A stretch of DNA of 7,156 nucleotides from Gemmatimonadota bacterium (GTDB lineage: Bacteria > GCA-2686955), in assembly GCA_002686955.1 (NCBI GenBank), contig NYZA01000175.1, forward strand, positions 1 to 7,156. The letters run 5' to 3'. Numbering within the stretch: position 1 is the first letter of the stretch; every line of letters starts with the position of its first letter. Positions 6,089 through 7,156 of the stretch are shown in pieces. The notes under the pieces are model-generated. The model was not told the origin of the DNA and ran no database searches. It saw only the letters and a list, made by a program, of their open reading frames with translations. The translations under genes and the position numbers were made by a program.

Positions 6089-6104
6089 AACTATGATACT
6101 AGTT
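6089..6104. promoter_or_regulatory. Candidate operator, site 2, in ECH/ACAD divergent region
   Basis: AACTATGATACTAGTT has perfect 5-bp inverted arms (AACTA/TAGTT) around six bases. It matches site 1 at 15 of 16 positions in the opposite orientation. A -10-like TATGAT (6092-6097, plus) and TATCAT on the minus strand are inside it. It lies 34 bases from the ECH start and 87 from the ACAD start, a fitting place for a repressor controlling both. Confidence 0.6.
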
Positions 6105-6115
6105 AGTCACCAAAG

Positions 6116-6149
6116 GGGGCAAGCCATAGACGAAAGGCGGCTCTGCCCC
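6116..6149 (+). promoter_or_regulatory. Strong hairpin in the ACAD leader
   Basis: GGGGCAAGCC (6116-6125) pairs with GGCT-c-TGCCCC (6139-6149), giving ten pairs with one bulged base and a 13-base loop. It lies between operator site 2 and the ACAD ribosome-binding site (AGGAG 6181-6185), so it would be in the 5' leader. No T-tract follows. It may affect mRNA stability or translation. Confidence 0.35.
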
Positions 6150-6190
6150 GCCAGCCGTCCTGATTGCAGCCCGACCCACGAGGAGACCAG

Positions 6191-7099
6191 GTGAACAACC
6201 GCGAAACATTCCGCGCAGAGACCCGAGCCTGGCTCGATGAGAACTGCCCGCCCGAGATGCGCAGACCGGGCGATGTAGCCTGGGGCGGGCGCACGGCCCG
6301 CTTTTCGAGCGACGACCAGAAGCTCTGGATGGAGCGAATGGCCAATAAAGGCTGGACCGTTCCCACATGGCCCCGGGACTGCGGCGGAGCGGGGCTCTCC
6401 AAGGAAGAAGCCGCGGTCCTCGCGCAAGAAATGCGCGAGCTCGGCTGTCGAACGCCACTCAATTCCTTTGGGATCATGATGCTCGGGCCCGTGGTACTCC
6501 AGTACGGCACCGAGGAGCAGAAGCGGAAGTTCCTGCCGCCGATCGCCCGCGGCGAAATCCGCTGGTGTCAGGGCTACAGCGAGCCCGGAGCGGGTTCAGA
6601 TCTCGCCAACGTGCAGTGCCGGGCGGTCCGAGAGGGCGACGACTACGTCGTAAACGGTCAGAAGATCTGGACCTCCGAGGCGCACCTCTCGGATTGGATC
6701 TTCTGCCTGGTGCGGACCAATACACAGGTCGCGAAGCACGATGGAATCAGCTTCTTGCTCATCGACATGGCCGACCCGGGAGTCGAGGCGACGCCGACCC
6801 CCTTGATCAGTGGCGAGTCCATCTTCTGTCAGACGTTCTTCGATGATGTGCGTGTTCCCGTGGAGAATCGGATCGGTGAGGAGAACGCGGGCTGGACCAT
6901 TGCGAAAAGACTTCTCGAGCACGAGCGCAACTCGATGTCGACCGGGGCCGGGAGTAGGTCGGCGAACGCGAAGCGCAAGCGCAGAACATTGATCGATGAC
7001 GCGCGCACGGCCCTCGACACACCCGAGGGCAAGCTGCCCGACGCAGACTTACGCGACCGCATCGCACGCGTCGAGCCGCCTACGGTCGCTCTAGGTTGA
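6191..7099 (+). CDS. Acyl-CoA dehydrogenase, C-terminus cut by the repeat
   Basis: An FAD-dependent enzyme of the acyl-CoA dehydrogenase family that would introduce a double bond next to the CoA thioester. The N-terminal helical domain (residues ~1-120) ends at YGTEEQKRKFLPPIARGE. The flavin/substrate signature CQGYSEPGAGSDLA is at 126-139, followed by the middle beta domain (GQKIWTSEAHLSDWIFCLVRT, then FFDDVRVP). The C-terminal helical domain has only begun (LLEHERNS... LRDRIARVE) when native sequence stops at ~295 residues (base 7078), against about 380-400 in the family. The last seven residues, PPTVALG, and the TGA come from the terminal repeat. The missing part normally holds the catalytic base and dimer contacts, so this form should be inactive. 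GTG at 6191 is chosen with AGGAG five bases upstream. It is divergent from the enoyl-CoA hydratase gene. Confidence 0.88.
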   Translation: MNNRETFRAETRAWLDENCPPEMRRPGDVAWGGRTARFSSDDQKLWMERMANKGWTVPTWPRDCGGAGLSKEEAAVLAQEMRELGCRTPLNSFGIMMLGPVVLQYGTEEQKRKFLPPIARGEIRWCQGYSEPGAGSDLANVQCRAVREGDDYVVNGQKIWTSEAHLSDWIFCLVRTNTQVAKHDGISFLLIDMADPGVEATPTPLISGESIFCQTFFDDVRVPVENRIGEENAGWTIAKRLLEHERNSMSTGAGSRSANAKRKRRTLIDDARTALDTPEGKLPDADLRDRIARVEPPTVALG

Positions 7100-7156
7100 G
7101 TTCCCGCGGGGATTGGTCATAACGGGACGTTCTCGGTCCTCGAAAAGACCCCTTGG
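7079..7156 (-). repeat. Right copy of 78-bp inverted repeat at window edge
   Basis: Exact reverse complement of 8-85, running to the last base of the window. Read outward it begins CCTACGGTCGCTCTAGG directly after ACAD codon GAG-CCG. The copies reveal the same end of one sequence inserted in opposite orientation at two unrelated sites, or an element whose two ends are alike. The repeat may continue beyond the window: the left side shows seven further bases that have no partner here. Confidence 0.85.

Overview
This is a GC-rich bacterial segment. It has Shine-Dalgarno-led genes, GTG and TTG starts, and a set of lipid or CoA-type catabolic enzymes. Enzyme families and gene style resemble those of environmental Deltaproteobacteria/Myxococcota/Binatota-like or other high-GC soil and marine bacteria. 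That placement is an inference from gene content, because no phylogenetic marker is present. 

Layout, left to right. A 78-bp sequence (8-85) recurs as an exact reverse complement at the right edge (7079-7156). It cuts off a GMC oxidoreductase on the left (minus strand, only the first ~42 residues remain) and an acyl-CoA dehydrogenase on the right (plus strand, ~295 native residues remain). Next comes an 835-bp gene-free stretch (210-1044). It holds a potential three-helix leader just ahead of the GMC start, a hairpin at 694-720, and a degenerate 3' half of a tRNA-Arg(UCG)-like gene at 752-797. An LLM-class flavin-dependent oxidoreductase follows on the minus strand (1045-2259). It is divergent from a plus-strand run of SDR 1 (2411-3253), a patatin-like acyl hydrolase (3372-4229) and SDR 2 (4337-5185). 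A crotonase-fold enoyl-CoA hydratase/isomerase (5213-6055, minus) converges on SDR 2 with a hairpin over the junction, and is divergent from the acyl-CoA dehydrogenase (6191-7099, plus). 

The genes fit a catabolic module for a branched, cyclic or terpenoid/steroid-like substrate. The patatin could release an acyl or ester substrate, LLM and GMC enzymes could oxidise it, ACAD and ECH give beta-oxidation-type dehydrogenation and hydration, and the SDRs oxidise the hydroxy intermediates. No CoA ligase, thiolase or regulator gene lies inside the window, so the substrate cannot be named. 

The most informative non-coding signal is a 16-bp near-palindrome (15 of 16 bases identical) in both divergent intergenic regions (2334-2349 and, inverted, 6089-6104). 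It is a good candidate operator tying the two gene pairs into one regulon. Several leaders also carry strong hairpins: 221-319 for GMC, 2283-2306 for LLM and 6116-6149 for ACAD. I see no CRISPR array, no complete transposase and no clear defence system.
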